Of a stretch of DNA of 64,000 nt, positions 27,492-35,435 are shown piece by piece. Origin of the DNA: Methanogranum sp963676045 (lineage in GTDB: Archaea > Thermoplasmatota > Thermoplasmata > Methanomassiliicoccales > Methanomethylophilaceae); contig OY780938.1 of NCBI GenBank assembly GCA_963676045.1, forward strand, positions 434,001 to 498,000, read 5' to 3'. Below the pieces are notes generated by a model that was given only the letters and a program-made list of their open reading frames with translations, did no database searches and was not told the DNA's origin. Position numbers and translations under genes: made by a program. Position 1 is the stretch's first letter, and each line of letters begins with the position of its first letter.

Positions 27492-28892
27492 TTACAAGCC
27501 GTAGTTCTTCATGTTGAAGTTGGGTACAAGGCCAGTGAACTCTTTCACAGCGTACTCGACGAACTTGTGCTCATCGGTTGGGAGTGCCTCGAACTTCTTG
27601 ATGATGTCCTTGAGGGTATCCAACTGTTTGTTGGTGAGTGCAAGCTCTTTTGTCTCGTATCCCTTGAGTACGATCTTTGCACCGGTGATTCCAGCTGCGA
27701 GAGCCCTGTTGTAAAGGTGCTCTCCCTCTGCTGCAATCGCCTTTCCGACCTCGAATGCGTGGTCGTATGCAAGGACGTATGCCTCGGGTCCTCTGGTCCT
27801 GTCTGCGAACATGTACAAGTCCCTGAGGGTCTTCTCCTGTTTCATCTGGAGAGCTGTGTTCATCAAAGCGGACTCGTATCCAATGGATCCGAACCAGCAC
27901 TGGACGGAGGTTCCACCGAATTCTGGGTGGTACTCGACAGACTCGTTGGACCACAGGTCACAGCACTGTGCCATCAGGTTACCCTGGAGATCGCAGTGTG
28001 CGCACTGGCAGTTCTTTCCTTCCTGAGCGGTTGGCTTTCCTGCTATGGATTTTACTATTGGTCCTTCGTAACCGCAGTCCTTATCTGGTCCTACTGCACC
28101 AGACTCCCATGCTGCAAGTGTCCTTGCTGCAGAGATGCACCTTGTGACAGCTGAGAATGTTCTCTGAACATCGTTGTCCTGCATTCCGCCGGCCATGAAC
28201 ATAGAGACATTTGCTCCGGAGCAGTTTGTGTCTCCTCCTGCAATGCACTTGTGCTTCTTTGCGATGGATGTGAACTCCTGCCAGATGTATGTCATGTCAA
28301 TGGTTCCAAGGTATCCGACACCGAAGAGGAATGCAACGATGTCTCCGTTTGTAACCGCATAATCTGCGAATTCTTTTCCACCGACGCTCTCACATGAGAG
28401 ATTGTCTGCACCGTTCTCACAAGCGATCTCAGCACACTCGAAGAGTTTCTCTGGGTATGCGTGGAGCTTGTCGACTCCGGGCCTGAGTCCGTGGTCGGCC
28501 TCACGCTGGTCGGGGATTGTCTGCCTTACACCGCAGTTTACTCCGTATTCCTCATGGTATTTCTCGCACATTGCCTTCTGGCCTGCGACCACGGGTGCGG
28601 AAAGTTTTGCCTGGTTCATCTGTGATACCCACTCGGTCTCGAGCTGGACATCTGGGAATCCGACGGTTATTGCCCTGTCGAGGATATCCTTTGTGATGTA
28701 GTCTACGTATTCCTTTCTGAGTTTCTCAGGGTCTTTCTCTGTTCCGGGCCTTGGTGCGTAGTTGATCTCAGGGACAACTTTGCCTGCTCCGAGTTTGAGT
28801 CCGAATCCGTATGAAACTGGGTGAATTGCACGTCCGAAGACCATGTCGTCAGCACTTGCATATTCCATCTTTGTGTATCTCTTTACTGCCAT
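27492..28892 (-). CDS. mtaB: methanol:corrinoid methyltransferase MtaB, copy 1
   Basis: The 466-residue TIM-barrel enzyme splits the C-O bond of methanol and methylates the corrinoid of MtaC. The three zinc ligands known for Methanosarcina barkeri MtaB (Glu164, Cys220, Cys269) correspond to Glu168, Cys224 and Cys273 here. The ATG at 28892 lies two bases after the mtaC1 stop with GGGGGT overlapping the end of mtaC1; a longer frame to 28922 is not needed. It contains no in-frame amber codon. It is colinear with copy 2 (constant 2541-bp offset). It is the last gene of the mtaCB1 operon. Confidence 0.96.
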   Translation of the reverse strand: MAVKRYTKMEYASADDMVFGRAIHPVSYGFGLKLGAGKVVPEINYAPRPGTEKDPEKLRKEYVDYITKDILDRAITVGFPDVQLETEWVSQMNQAKLSAPVVAGQKAMCEKYHEEYGVNCGVRQTIPDQREADHGLRPGVDKLHAYPEKLFECAEIACENGADNLSCESVGGKEFADYAVTNGDIVAFLFGVGYLGTIDMTYIWQEFTSIAKKHKCIAGGDTNCSGANVSMFMAGGMQDNDVQRTFSAVTRCISAARTLAAWESGAVGPDKDCGYEGPIVKSIAGKPTAQEGKNCQCAHCDLQGNLMAQCCDLWSNESVEYHPEFGGTSVQCWFGSIGYESALMNTALQMKQEKTLRDLYMFADRTRGPEAYVLAYDHAFEVGKAIAAEGEHLYNRALAAGITGAKIVLKGYETKELALTNKQLDTLKDIIKKFEALPTDEHKFVEYAVKEFTGLVPNFNMKNYGL

Positions 28893-28894
28893 GT

Positions 28895-29677
28895 TTACTG
28901 ACCCCCTATGATTGAGTCCCACTCTTCTCTAACTTTCTTCCAGGTGTATCCCTGACGGATCTTCTCTGCGATGATGGGCGTCTGGGGTGCCTTCTCGGAG
29001 TAGATTCCGAGATCGTAGGAATTGGCGTAATCTCTGTTGACTGCACCGCCACATCCCATGAGGGGTGTGTGCATTCCTTTGTGGACGAGTAACTTTGCCT
29101 CTGCTGGGAAAGCGGACATTGTTGTTGTCATGAGTGCTGTTCCACTTGCAAAGAGAGGCTTGACCTCCTCGACCTTTGCAACGAAATCTGCGACTGGAAC
29201 GTCACGTCCCATGTCGATGACTGTGTATCCGCTGGATCTTACCATGACGGCTGCAATGTTCTTTCCGATGTCGTGGGGGTCTCCCTCTGCTGCATGCATG
29301 ACGACTGTTCCTTTTGTCTCCCTTCCTCCGGGTACCTGCTTCTCAGCGATGGCTATTCCGATCTCCATGGTCTTTGCGGCCATCATGATCTCAGGAAGGT
29401 AGTATACGTGCTCTGCGTACAGTTTTGCAACGACTTCCATACCAGCTACGAGTCCGTTGTTGATGACATCCAATGGGTTCCTGTGTTTGAGGGCATCCAT
29501 AACGACTGGTCCGACGGTCTTGAATCTCATGTAGAGTACTTCTTCTGCGACCTTCTTGAAGACCTCGTCCTTGGGCAACATCTTTTTAGCCATTTCTTCG
29601 GGGGTTGCGACGACCTGACCTTCAACGTCATATCTCTTCACAACAACCGAGAAATCTGCTCCATTTGTGCTTAGCAT
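28895..29677 (-). CDS. mtaC: methanol corrinoid protein MtaC, copy 1
   Basis: The 260-residue protein has an N-terminal helical cap domain (about 1-115) and a C-terminal B12-binding Rossmann domain with the DPHDIGKN motif; His135 is the expected lower cobalt ligand. It shuttles methyl groups from MtaB to the coenzyme M methyltransferase MtaA, which is not in this window. The open frame runs upstream to 29866, but the ATG at 29677 with TTGGAG ten bases before it gives the family start and aligns exactly with mtaC2. Confidence 0.96.
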   Translation of the reverse strand: MLSTNGADFSVVVKRYDVEGQVVATPEEMAKKMLPKDEVFKKVAEEVLYMRFKTVGPVVMDALKHRNPLDVINNGLVAGMEVVAKLYAEHVYYLPEIMMAAKTMEIGIAIAEKQVPGGRETKGTVVMHAAEGDPHDIGKNIAAVMVRSSGYTVIDMGRDVPVADFVAKVEEVKPLFASGTALMTTTMSAFPAEAKLLVHKGMHTPLMGCGGAVNRDYANSYDLGIYSEKAPQTPIIAEKIRQGYTWKKVREEWDSIIGGQ

Positions 29678-29733
29678 GTTTATTTCTCCAATTTGTTCAG
29701 CGTTTTCACGCTTGCGACCTAAATTTTCGAAAT

Positions 29734-29786
29734 AATATTTAGGTGATTTTGTGGTTGGATGAGTCATCAATGTCATATAATAAAAA
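29734..29786 (-). promoter_or_regulatory. mtaC1 promoter with element shared with mtaC2
   Basis: On the minus strand a TATA-like TTTTATTATATGAC (about 29786-29773) precedes a 39-bp stretch (29734-29772) that matches the mtaC2 promoter: CATTGAT, then CATCCAACCACAAAAT, then TAAATATT. The 28-bp core differs from the mtaC2 version at seven positions, while the surrounding leaders differ. TTGAT-GACTC-ATCCA within it is a one-mismatch version of the TGGAY-N5-RTCCA operator. Initiation near 29755 would give a leader of about 75 nt. Confidence 0.6.
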
Positions 29787-29843
29787 CAATTATATAGTAT
29801 TGAACATAGATAATTCCAACTGTCCATATATGCCCATATGTTG

Positions 29844-29868
29844 TAATGTTTGACGTAGTCAAACATTA
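29844..29868. promoter_or_regulatory. perfect palindrome upstream of mtaC1
   Basis: Arms of 11 bp (TAATGTTTGAC and its exact complement) surround a GTA spacer. On the minus strand it follows directly after a second TATA-like TAATATATAATG, so it either controls a distal mtaC1 promoter or is an activator site about 70 bp upstream of the proximal one. A further repeat, TTGGAT-TC-ATCCAA, is at 29900-29913. Confidence 0.6.
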
Positions 29869-29964
29869 TATATTATGTAAAAACGGCCGGATATAAAGGT
29901 TGGATTCATCCAATGGATATGGGTGATCGCATCTATCGAAGAGAAAATCTTATAAGTACATGGC

Positions 29965-30003
29965 TGAAAAACATGTAAAAGTAAGAAAAAGGTAAAAAGT
30001 TTA
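29965..30003 (-). terminator. oligo-T terminator after mtaB2
   Basis: Downstream of mtaB2 on the minus strand are four closely spaced T-runs (CTTTTTACC, TTTTTCTTAC, TTTTACATG, TTTTTC). There is no strong hairpin; oligo-T tracts alone are typical archaeal terminators recognised with aCPSF1, which is itself encoded at 46721. Confidence 0.55.
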
Positions 30004-30032
30004 GTTTATCCTCAATATGAAGACACGCTACT

Positions 30033-31433
30033 TCAGAGTGCGTAATTCTTCTTGTTGTAGTTGGGGATGAGCTCGGAGTACTTCTTGTCGCAGTACTCAA
30101 AGAACTTGTGCTCCTCGGTTGGGAGGGCTTCGAGTTCCTTGATTATGTTCAAGAGGACATCTTTCTGCTTGTTGGTAAGAGCGAGTTCTTTCGATTCGTT
30201 GCTTGCCTTTATGATGTGGGCTGCCTCGAGACCGGCTGCTTTCGCACGGAGGTAATAGTTGTTACCTTCCTTTGTGATTGCCTCTCCGATCTTGTATGCA
30301 TTGTCGTAAGCAAGGATGTGTCCTTCTGGGCCACGGGTACGGTCAGAGATCATGTACAGGTCTCTGAGGGTCTTCTCTTGGCCGGTTGCGATTGCAGTGT
30401 TCATCAGGGACACCTCGTATCCGAGGGATCCGAGCCAGCACTGGACAGATGTTCCACCGAATTCTGGGTGGTACTCGACGGACTCGTTGGACCACAGGTC
30501 ACATATCTGTGCCATCAGGTTACCCTGAAGATCGCAGTGTGCGCACTGGCAGTTCTTTCCTTCCTGAGCGGTTGGCTTTCCTGCTATGGATTTGCATATT
30601 GGTCCCTCGTAGCCGCAGTCCTTATCTGGTCCTGCTGCTCCGCATTCCCATGCAACCAATGTCCTTGCAGATGCGATTGCCCTTGTGACTGCAGAGTATG
30701 TTCTCTGAACATCGTTGTCAAGGAATCCGCCTGCCATGAACATGGAGGTGTTGGCTCCTGCACAGTTGGTATCTCCACCAGCTACTGTCTTGTTCTTCTT
30801 TGCGATGTTGACGAACTCAGACCATACATATTCCATGTCGATGGATCCAAGGTATCCGATACCGAAGAGGAATGCGACTATGTCTCCGTTTGTTGTGGCG
30901 TAGTCAGCGATCTCTTTTCCACCCATTGTCTCACATGACAATACATCTGCTCCGTTCTCACATGCAACGTCTGCGCATCCGAAAAGGTGCTCAGGGTATG
31001 CGTGTGATCCCTTCATTCCGACCCTCAATCCCTGCTCTGCTTCACGCTGGTCAGGTATTGTGTGCCTTACTGCACAGTTGATTCCATATTCCTCATGGTA
31101 TTTCTCACAGATTGCCTTCTGTCCTGCGACAACAGGCTGTGACATTTTTGGCTGTCCCATCTGTGAAACCCATTCTGTCTCAAGCTGGACATCTGGGAAT
31201 CCGACTGTTACTGCTCTGTCGAGAACATCCTTTGAAATGTAGTCGACGTATTCCTTCTTGAGCCTGGCTGCATCTTTCTCAGATCCTGGCCTTGGCGCAT
31301 AGTTGAGCTCAGGGATGACCCTTCCAGCTCCGACCTTGATACCGAATCCGTAGGAAACGGGTGATTTTGCGGTACCGAAGACCATGTCATCGGCATGTGC
31401 GTATGCCATTTTTGTGTATTTTGTGGTTGCCAT
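30033..31433 (-). CDS. mtaB: methanol:corrinoid methyltransferase MtaB, copy 2
   Basis: This 466-residue paralog of the copy at 27492 has the same length and zinc-binding positions (Glu in LSCETMGGKE, Cys in GGDTNCAG, Cys in PDKDCGYEG). The ATG at 31433 is two bases after the mtaC2 stop, with GGAGGTGA overlapping the end of mtaC2; an upstream start at 31439 would overlap mtaC2. One 65-nt block (30529-30593) is identical to copy 1 including synonymous sites. It may differ in expression or kinetics; this cannot be told from sequence. Confidence 0.96.
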   Translation of the reverse strand: MATTKYTKMAYAHADDMVFGTAKSPVSYGFGIKVGAGRVIPELNYAPRPGSEKDAARLKKEYVDYISKDVLDRAVTVGFPDVQLETEWVSQMGQPKMSQPVVAGQKAICEKYHEEYGINCAVRHTIPDQREAEQGLRVGMKGSHAYPEHLFGCADVACENGADVLSCETMGGKEIADYATTNGDIVAFLFGIGYLGSIDMEYVWSEFVNIAKKNKTVAGGDTNCAGANTSMFMAGGFLDNDVQRTYSAVTRAIASARTLVAWECGAAGPDKDCGYEGPICKSIAGKPTAQEGKNCQCAHCDLQGNLMAQICDLWSNESVEYHPEFGGTSVQCWLGSLGYEVSLMNTAIATGQEKTLRDLYMISDRTRGPEGHILAYDNAYKIGEAITKEGNNYYLRAKAAGLEAAHIIKASNESKELALTNKQKDVLLNIIKELEALPTEEHKFFEYCDKKYSELIPNYNKKNYAL

Positions 31434-31435
31434 TA

Positions 31436-32218
31436 TCACTCACCTCCAACAATTTTTTCCCATTCAGCCCTTATCTTCTTCCAGTCATAGCCGGCTCTTA
31501 CTTTGTCTGCTATTGGTGGGGTCTGGGGTGCTTTCTCGGAGTATATTCCGAGGTCGAAGGACTCAGCGAAGTCCCTGTTGACTGCTCCGCCTGCTGCCAT
31601 GAAAGGTATGTTGATTCCATCTTTCACAAGCATTGCTGCTGCGTGGGGGAATGCGGTCATTGTTGTTGTCATGAGTGCCGTTCCAGTGACCATCATTGGC
31701 TTGGCTTTCTTGACTTCTGCAACAACATCCACAACTGCAACATCCTTACCCATGTCGATTATTGTGTATCCGGTCGACCTGAGCATAACTGCTGCAATGT
31801 TCTTTCCGATGTCGTGGGGGTCTCCCTCTGCTGCATGCATGACGACTGTTCCTTTTGTCTCCCTTCCTCCGGGGATCTGCTTCTCTGCGATTGCGATTCC
31901 GATCTCCATGGTCTTTGCGGCCATCATGATCTCTGGAAGGTAATAGATGTGCTCAGCGTACAGCTTTGCAACGACTTCCATACCAACTACAAGTCCATCA
32001 TTGATGACTGCGAGAGGTGCTTTTGTTTTAAGGGCCTCTGTAACAGCTGGTCCAACCTCTTTGAATTTCATGTACAAAACGCATTCCGCGACTTTCTTAA
32101 AAGTTGCATCCGACGGGAGCATCTTTTTAGCAATACTCTCAGGGGTTGCTTCGTTCTGGGCCTCAATGTCGTAACGTTTGAGGATCTTTCCGTAGTCCAC
32201 TCCTTTGTAACTTACCAT
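31436..32218 (-). CDS. mtaC: methanol corrinoid protein MtaC, copy 2
   Basis: The 260-residue protein has the same two-domain corrinoid architecture and DPHDIGKN cobalt-binding motif as copy 1. The ATG at 32218 has a near-perfect GGAGGA site eight bases upstream; the longer frame to 32266 is rejected. An 82-nt block (31792-31873) over the B12-binding loop is identical to mtaC1 (29251-29332). The gene is divergent from the CobW/His-rich/RamA operon, sharing a 314-bp regulatory region. Confidence 0.96.
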   Translation of the reverse strand: MVSYKGVDYGKILKRYDIEAQNEATPESIAKKMLPSDATFKKVAECVLYMKFKEVGPAVTEALKTKAPLAVINDGLVVGMEVVAKLYAEHIYYLPEIMMAAKTMEIGIAIAEKQIPGGRETKGTVVMHAAEGDPHDIGKNIAAVMLRSTGYTIIDMGKDVAVVDVVAEVKKAKPMMVTGTALMTTTMTAFPHAAAMLVKDGINIPFMAAGGAVNRDFAESFDLGIYSEKAPQTPPIADKVRAGYDWKKIRAEWEKIVGGE

Positions 32219-32285
32219 GTTTTTTCCTCCAATGTGTCTCACCGTAATGGACCGGTGCGACAGCAAACCTCTTAAATGTGTGGTT

Positions 32286-32339
32286 AGTATTTAATGAATT
32301 TCGCGGTTGGATGTTATATCCATGAATTTATATATTAAT
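32286..32339 (-). promoter_or_regulatory. mtaC2 promoter with TGGAY-N5-RTCCA operator
   Basis: On the minus strand a TATA-like TTAATATATAAATTC (about 32339-32325) is followed by TGGAT-ATAAC-ATCCA (32322-32308) and the CATCCAACCGCGAAAT and TAAATACT segments shared with mtaC1. The operator overlaps the expected initiation site. Leader length would be about 85-90 nt. Confidence 0.6.
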
Positions 32340-32391
32340 AGAAATCTTTATATAACAGTGATTAAAACTATATGATTTATTACAATTTTTT

Positions 32392-32412
32392 ATGGATACG
32401 GATTATATCCAT
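32392..32412. promoter_or_regulatory. inverted repeat between divergent mtaC2 and cobW promoters
   Basis: Perfect 7-bp arms ATGGATA (32392-32398) and TATCCAT (32406-32412) lie about 60-70 bp upstream of the mtaC2 TATA box and about 100 bp upstream of the cobW TATA-like CTAAATATG (about 32502-32510). Half-sites match the TGGAT/ATCCA operators, with a longer spacer. It could coordinate both divergent operons. Confidence 0.5.
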
Positions 32413-32532
32413 CGATATAGAGAGGTACATATTACTCCATAGATGAAGATGGAAGGATGATCCATGAAAAAAACAATTAAGGGACTGATTAATTGTAAAG
32501 ACTAAATATGAACTAGTGGATGTACTCTCACT

Positions 32533-33123
32533 ATGTACGTATATATCCTGGGTGGCTTCCTTGGAAGCGGAAAGACCACTTTACTGATGAAAATCGCTAC
32601 GATGTATAGCAAGATGGGAGAGAAAGTTGCGATCGTCGAGAATGAATCTGGAGAGATCGGCGTCGACGGTGCGACTTTGAGAGCAGAAGGATATGATGCC
32701 ATCGAATTGCCCGAAGGTTGCATATGCTGCTCACTTTCAGGCACTCTACAGAACGCGTTGAAGAATATTAAAAAAGATATCGATCCTGATATAATCATCA
32801 TCGAACCCACGGGACTTGCACTTCCTCACAAGGTAAAGGACCTGGTGCGCATATCGATGATCGATCCTGACGACACCATGATAATTGGCATAGCGGATAT
32901 ACAGAGATTTGATGACCTAATAAAAAGAAAAGAAGAGTTCTTTAAAAGACAGATGCAAGGGTCAGATTTCATATTGATCAACAAGTGCGATATCTCCACC
33001 CCTGAGAAGATCGCCGATGCAACGGCATGGCTGCATAAGGAATTCCCTGATAAGGAAGTAATACCTGTTTCAAACAAGACAAATCAAAATCTCGAAAGAG
33101 TCTACGAGTTGATGAAAAAATGA
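32533..33123 (+). CDS. CobW/COG0523-family GTPase (short form), putative metallochaperone
   Basis: The 196-residue G3E GTPase has Walker A GGFLGSGKTT (about 7-16), the metal-binding GCICCSL motif (about 62-68), a Walker B-like EPTGLA and base-recognition NKCD. It lacks the C-terminal CobW_C domain, so it is shorter than the usual 300-plus residues. COG0523 proteins deliver zinc, cobalt or nickel to target enzymes at the cost of GTP. It overlaps the His-rich gene by ATGA, and that gene in turn overlaps ramA. With a divergent mtaCB operon next door, zinc for MtaB or cobalt/corrinoid handling for MtaC are plausible roles. A TATA-like box about 25 bp upstream suggests a leaderless message. Confidence 0.85.
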   Translation: MYVYILGGFLGSGKTTLLMKIATMYSKMGEKVAIVENESGEIGVDGATLRAEGYDAIELPEGCICCSLSGTLQNALKNIKKDIDPDIIIIEPTGLALPHKVKDLVRISMIDPDDTMIIGIADIQRFDDLIKRKEEFFKRQMQGSDFILINKCDISTPEKIADATAWLHKEFPDKEVIPVSNKTNQNLERVYELMKK

Positions 33124-33779
33124 TCGGACATAAACACGATGAGACTTGCCATTGCCAAGAGTGCGAAGAAAAGAAGGATGGCAAAGAGAAGACATCCATT
33201 GAAGAAGCCGGAGGTGTGGCGGTCGGAATGACAGGGCACATACACGGATTCAATGCAGATGTCGAAGCGAGGCTCGATAAAGCGATGATGCGCACCGGAG
33301 AATACGTGCAAAAGGAATCTGGTTCATTGCTAGGTCATGTCAAAGTGGCAATATATCTCGATGATGGCAAAGGGATCACACTGAACCTCACCGATCTGGA
33401 AACTGGCGTCGAACATCACGGCGTATTGGAACCATGCGAGAAAGTCAACTTCAATTTCATGGCAGCTGTCCTGGACGTCGACAAGCATGAATTGGAACAC
33501 GAGATGATGCACATACTCGAGGATACTGGAATAGACTACCATCTGGAATCTGGCCACCACCATCATGATGACGGGGATGGCCATGAGGAGTGTCATTGCC
33601 ACGATCACCATCATCATGATGGCGAGCATCACTGTCACGACCACAATCATGATGACGAGGAAGATCATGATGGGGAGTGTCACTGCAAGGCATGCGAGGA
33701 CCGTCGCACAGAAGAGGCGGAATCCGCAGATAAGCCTAAAAAATCGTTTTTCAGTAAGTTTAGGAGGAAAACCGAATGA
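33120..33779 (+). CDS. histidine-rich putative metal-binding protein
   Basis: This 219-residue soluble protein has an N-terminal HKHDETCHCQECEE segment, a folded middle domain (about 30-140, with GHIHGFNADVEARLDKAM) and a C-terminal third packed with His clusters (HHHH, HCHDHHHH, HCHDHNHDD) and CHCKAC. It ends in a basic tail. The clusters can bind several Zn, Ni or Co ions, so storage or hand-over to the adjacent GTPase is likely. The middle domain is not a family I recognise. Overlaps of four bases at both ends place it in one translational unit with cobW and ramA. Confidence 0.8.
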   Translation: MIGHKHDETCHCQECEEKKDGKEKTSIEEAGGVAVGMTGHIHGFNADVEARLDKAMMRTGEYVQKESGSLLGHVKVAIYLDDGKGITLNLTDLETGVEHHGVLEPCEKVNFNFMAAVLDVDKHELEHEMMHILEDTGIDYHLESGHHHHDDGDGHEECHCHDHHHHDGEHHCHDHNHDDEEDHDGECHCKACEDRRTEEAESADKPKKSFFSKFRRKTE

Positions 33780-35395
33780 GCTACGGAATATCTTTGGATA
33801 TGGGGACCAGCGGAACAAGGGCCCATGCTGTCGATCTGTCGGATGGAAAAATACTTTCGACGTCAGTCACAGAATGCCACCCATTGCCAGGTGCAAATAT
33901 AATGGACCATCTGACATTCTGCATAAACATTGGAACAGACATCGCCCATGAAATCGTCATGGATACAGTGAACAAAGTCATCAAGACCCTTGATATAGAT
34001 CTGAAAAAAGTAGAAAGGGTCAGCATATGCGGAAATCCGATCCAACTCTCTCTTTTCCAAGGTATTCCAATTGACGACCTTGCATTCGCTGGAGAGAACG
34101 CCCATAAGGCGAGAGGGATCAAAAAACAAGACAGGAATGCAGGGGTATTCTCTGCAGTGGATGTCGGAATGGACGTCCCCGACGGAACAGAACTTTACGT
34201 TCCACCATCCATAAGGCACGAAATCGGTGCCGATGCACTTGCGATGATGTACAAGAGCGGCTTCCTTGAGCAAAAAGAGAACTGCATGGTCACAGATTAT
34301 GGTACCAATGCCGAGATGGCATTGAAGGTCGGAGACAACATCTATACTGGATCGGCCGCGGCAGGACCTGCCATGGAAGGGCAATCCATAAGATGCGGAA
34401 TGCTGGCCGGGCCTGGTGCGATAAGCGACTTGGAATATGATTTCGCGTGGAGATGCAAGGTCCTAGATGATCAGATCACACCACAAAATGGCGACTTGAT
34501 AGATTTTGGTCTCAATAGAATAATGGAAGAGGGCCCGATGCATGGAAAGGCAAAAGGCATAACAGGTACTGGTGTCATCGCAGCTGTCGCAGTGGCCCTG
34601 GATAATCATCTTTGGAGGAAGGGCAAACTCAACACAGAAGATGGCAGGATGAATTTCCAAGATGGCATATATGTCGATACCAAGGACATATCGGAGGCTG
34701 CAAAAGCTATAGGCGCCATGAGGGCGGGACATTTCACACTTTTAGAACATGCGGGCATCAAGTTCGATGAGATGAACATAATGTACATGTGCGGAGCATC
34801 TGGAACATATGTGGATGCCGTCAAGGCCAGAGAGGTCGGACTTGTTCCGCCTTCTTCGACGACCATCTACCAATATGGTAATACATCGCTCGCACTGGCG
34901 ACCGACATTCTTAAGAATCCTGAACTTTTGGATGAGCTCCAGACCGTTGCAGATGGTATAAGGTCCAATCACGTCATGTTCGCACAGGACAAGACCTTCG
35001 AACAGATCTACATGCAGGAACTCGCATATTGGGACGAGGGCATGTCCATGGATATGTACAACGATAACAACGCCATGGTAGGAATACAGCCGCTTCCTAA
35101 AGTGAGCGGAAAGACTACCGTGCATCGCATGGTCACACGTGACATACCCGATCTTGGACCCAGAGGGCTCCGCATCATACACGACATCGGTACCGAACTC
35201 GTCGGTAAGATGGAAGGATGCACCGGATGCAAAAGATGCGAAAAGGAGTGTCCCGAAAGGGCACTTACCGTTGGACCTGACAAGACCATACATGTCAAGA
35301 CCAAGAACTGCCTTGGTACAGCGTGCTACAGATGTCAGTTCATCTGTCCTGAAAAGGTCTACAAGTATGATACACTCAGATTGGCAAAACCCTGA
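33776..35395 (+). CDS. ramA: corrinoid protein reductive activase RamA
   Basis: The 539-residue protein has an ASKHA/actin-like ATPase region with DMGTSGTRAHAVD (about 7-19) and DYGTNAEMA (about 176-184). Two C-terminal [4Fe-4S] motifs follow (CTGCKRCEKECP and CLGTACYRCQFICP, about 482-525). RamA uses ATP to reduce inactive Co(II) corrinoid proteins of methylamine or methanol metabolism back to Co(I). It begins with an ATGA overlap on the His-rich gene. Its neighbourhood here is methanol, not methylamine, genes, so its substrate is probably MtaC; activity on other corrinoid proteins cannot be excluded. Confidence 0.94.
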   Translation: MSYGISLDMGTSGTRAHAVDLSDGKILSTSVTECHPLPGANIMDHLTFCINIGTDIAHEIVMDTVNKVIKTLDIDLKKVERVSICGNPIQLSLFQGIPIDDLAFAGENAHKARGIKKQDRNAGVFSAVDVGMDVPDGTELYVPPSIRHEIGADALAMMYKSGFLEQKENCMVTDYGTNAEMALKVGDNIYTGSAAAGPAMEGQSIRCGMLAGPGAISDLEYDFAWRCKVLDDQITPQNGDLIDFGLNRIMEEGPMHGKAKGITGTGVIAAVAVALDNHLWRKGKLNTEDGRMNFQDGIYVDTKDISEAAKAIGAMRAGHFTLLEHAGIKFDEMNIMYMCGASGTYVDAVKAREVGLVPPSSTTIYQYGNTSLALATDILKNPELLDELQTVADGIRSNHVMFAQDKTFEQIYMQELAYWDEGMSMDMYNDNNAMVGIQPLPKVSGKTTVHRMVTRDIPDLGPRGLRIIHDIGTELVGKMEGCTGCKRCEKECPERALTVGPDKTIHVKTKNCLGTACYRCQFICPEKVYKYDTLRLAKP

Positions 35396-35420
35396 GGGGG
35401 ATTCCCCCCTCTATTTTAAT
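35394..35420. terminator. bidirectional terminator between ramA and the ABC operon
   Basis: The stem GAGGGGG (35394-35400) / CCCCCTC (35405-35411) overlaps the ramA stop codon and is followed by TATTTTAATT. The ABC operon ends 16 bp further on the other strand, so the hairpin may serve both. Confidence 0.65.
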
Positions 35421-35435
35421 TAAAACTGGACCGCA

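Noticed and set aside
29678..29866. N-terminal extension of mtaC1 to 29866
   Set aside because: It would start inside the palindrome and cross the conserved promoter element; the ATG at 29677 has a ribosome site and aligns with mtaC2.
27492..32218. Possible pyrrolysine (in-frame UAG) methyltransferases
   Set aside because: The methyltransferases here are MtaB, which do not use pyrrolysine, and their frames are uninterrupted. No methylamine methyltransferase was found in the window.
30108..32275. Long open frames on the plus strand opposite mtaB2 and mtaC2
   Set aside because: They mirror similar frames opposite copy 1 and arise from the codon use of the conserved methyltransferase genes; no ribosome sites or protein-like composition.
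32464..32505. A 13-codon frame upstream of cobW (MKKTIKGLINCKD)
   Set aside because: Too short to support; it lies within the divergent promoter region.
33565..33951. Alternative frames across the His-codon repeats of the metal-binding protein
   Set aside because: Low-complexity CAT/CAC repeats give open frames in several phases; only the coupled frame has ribosome context and a folded N-terminal domain.
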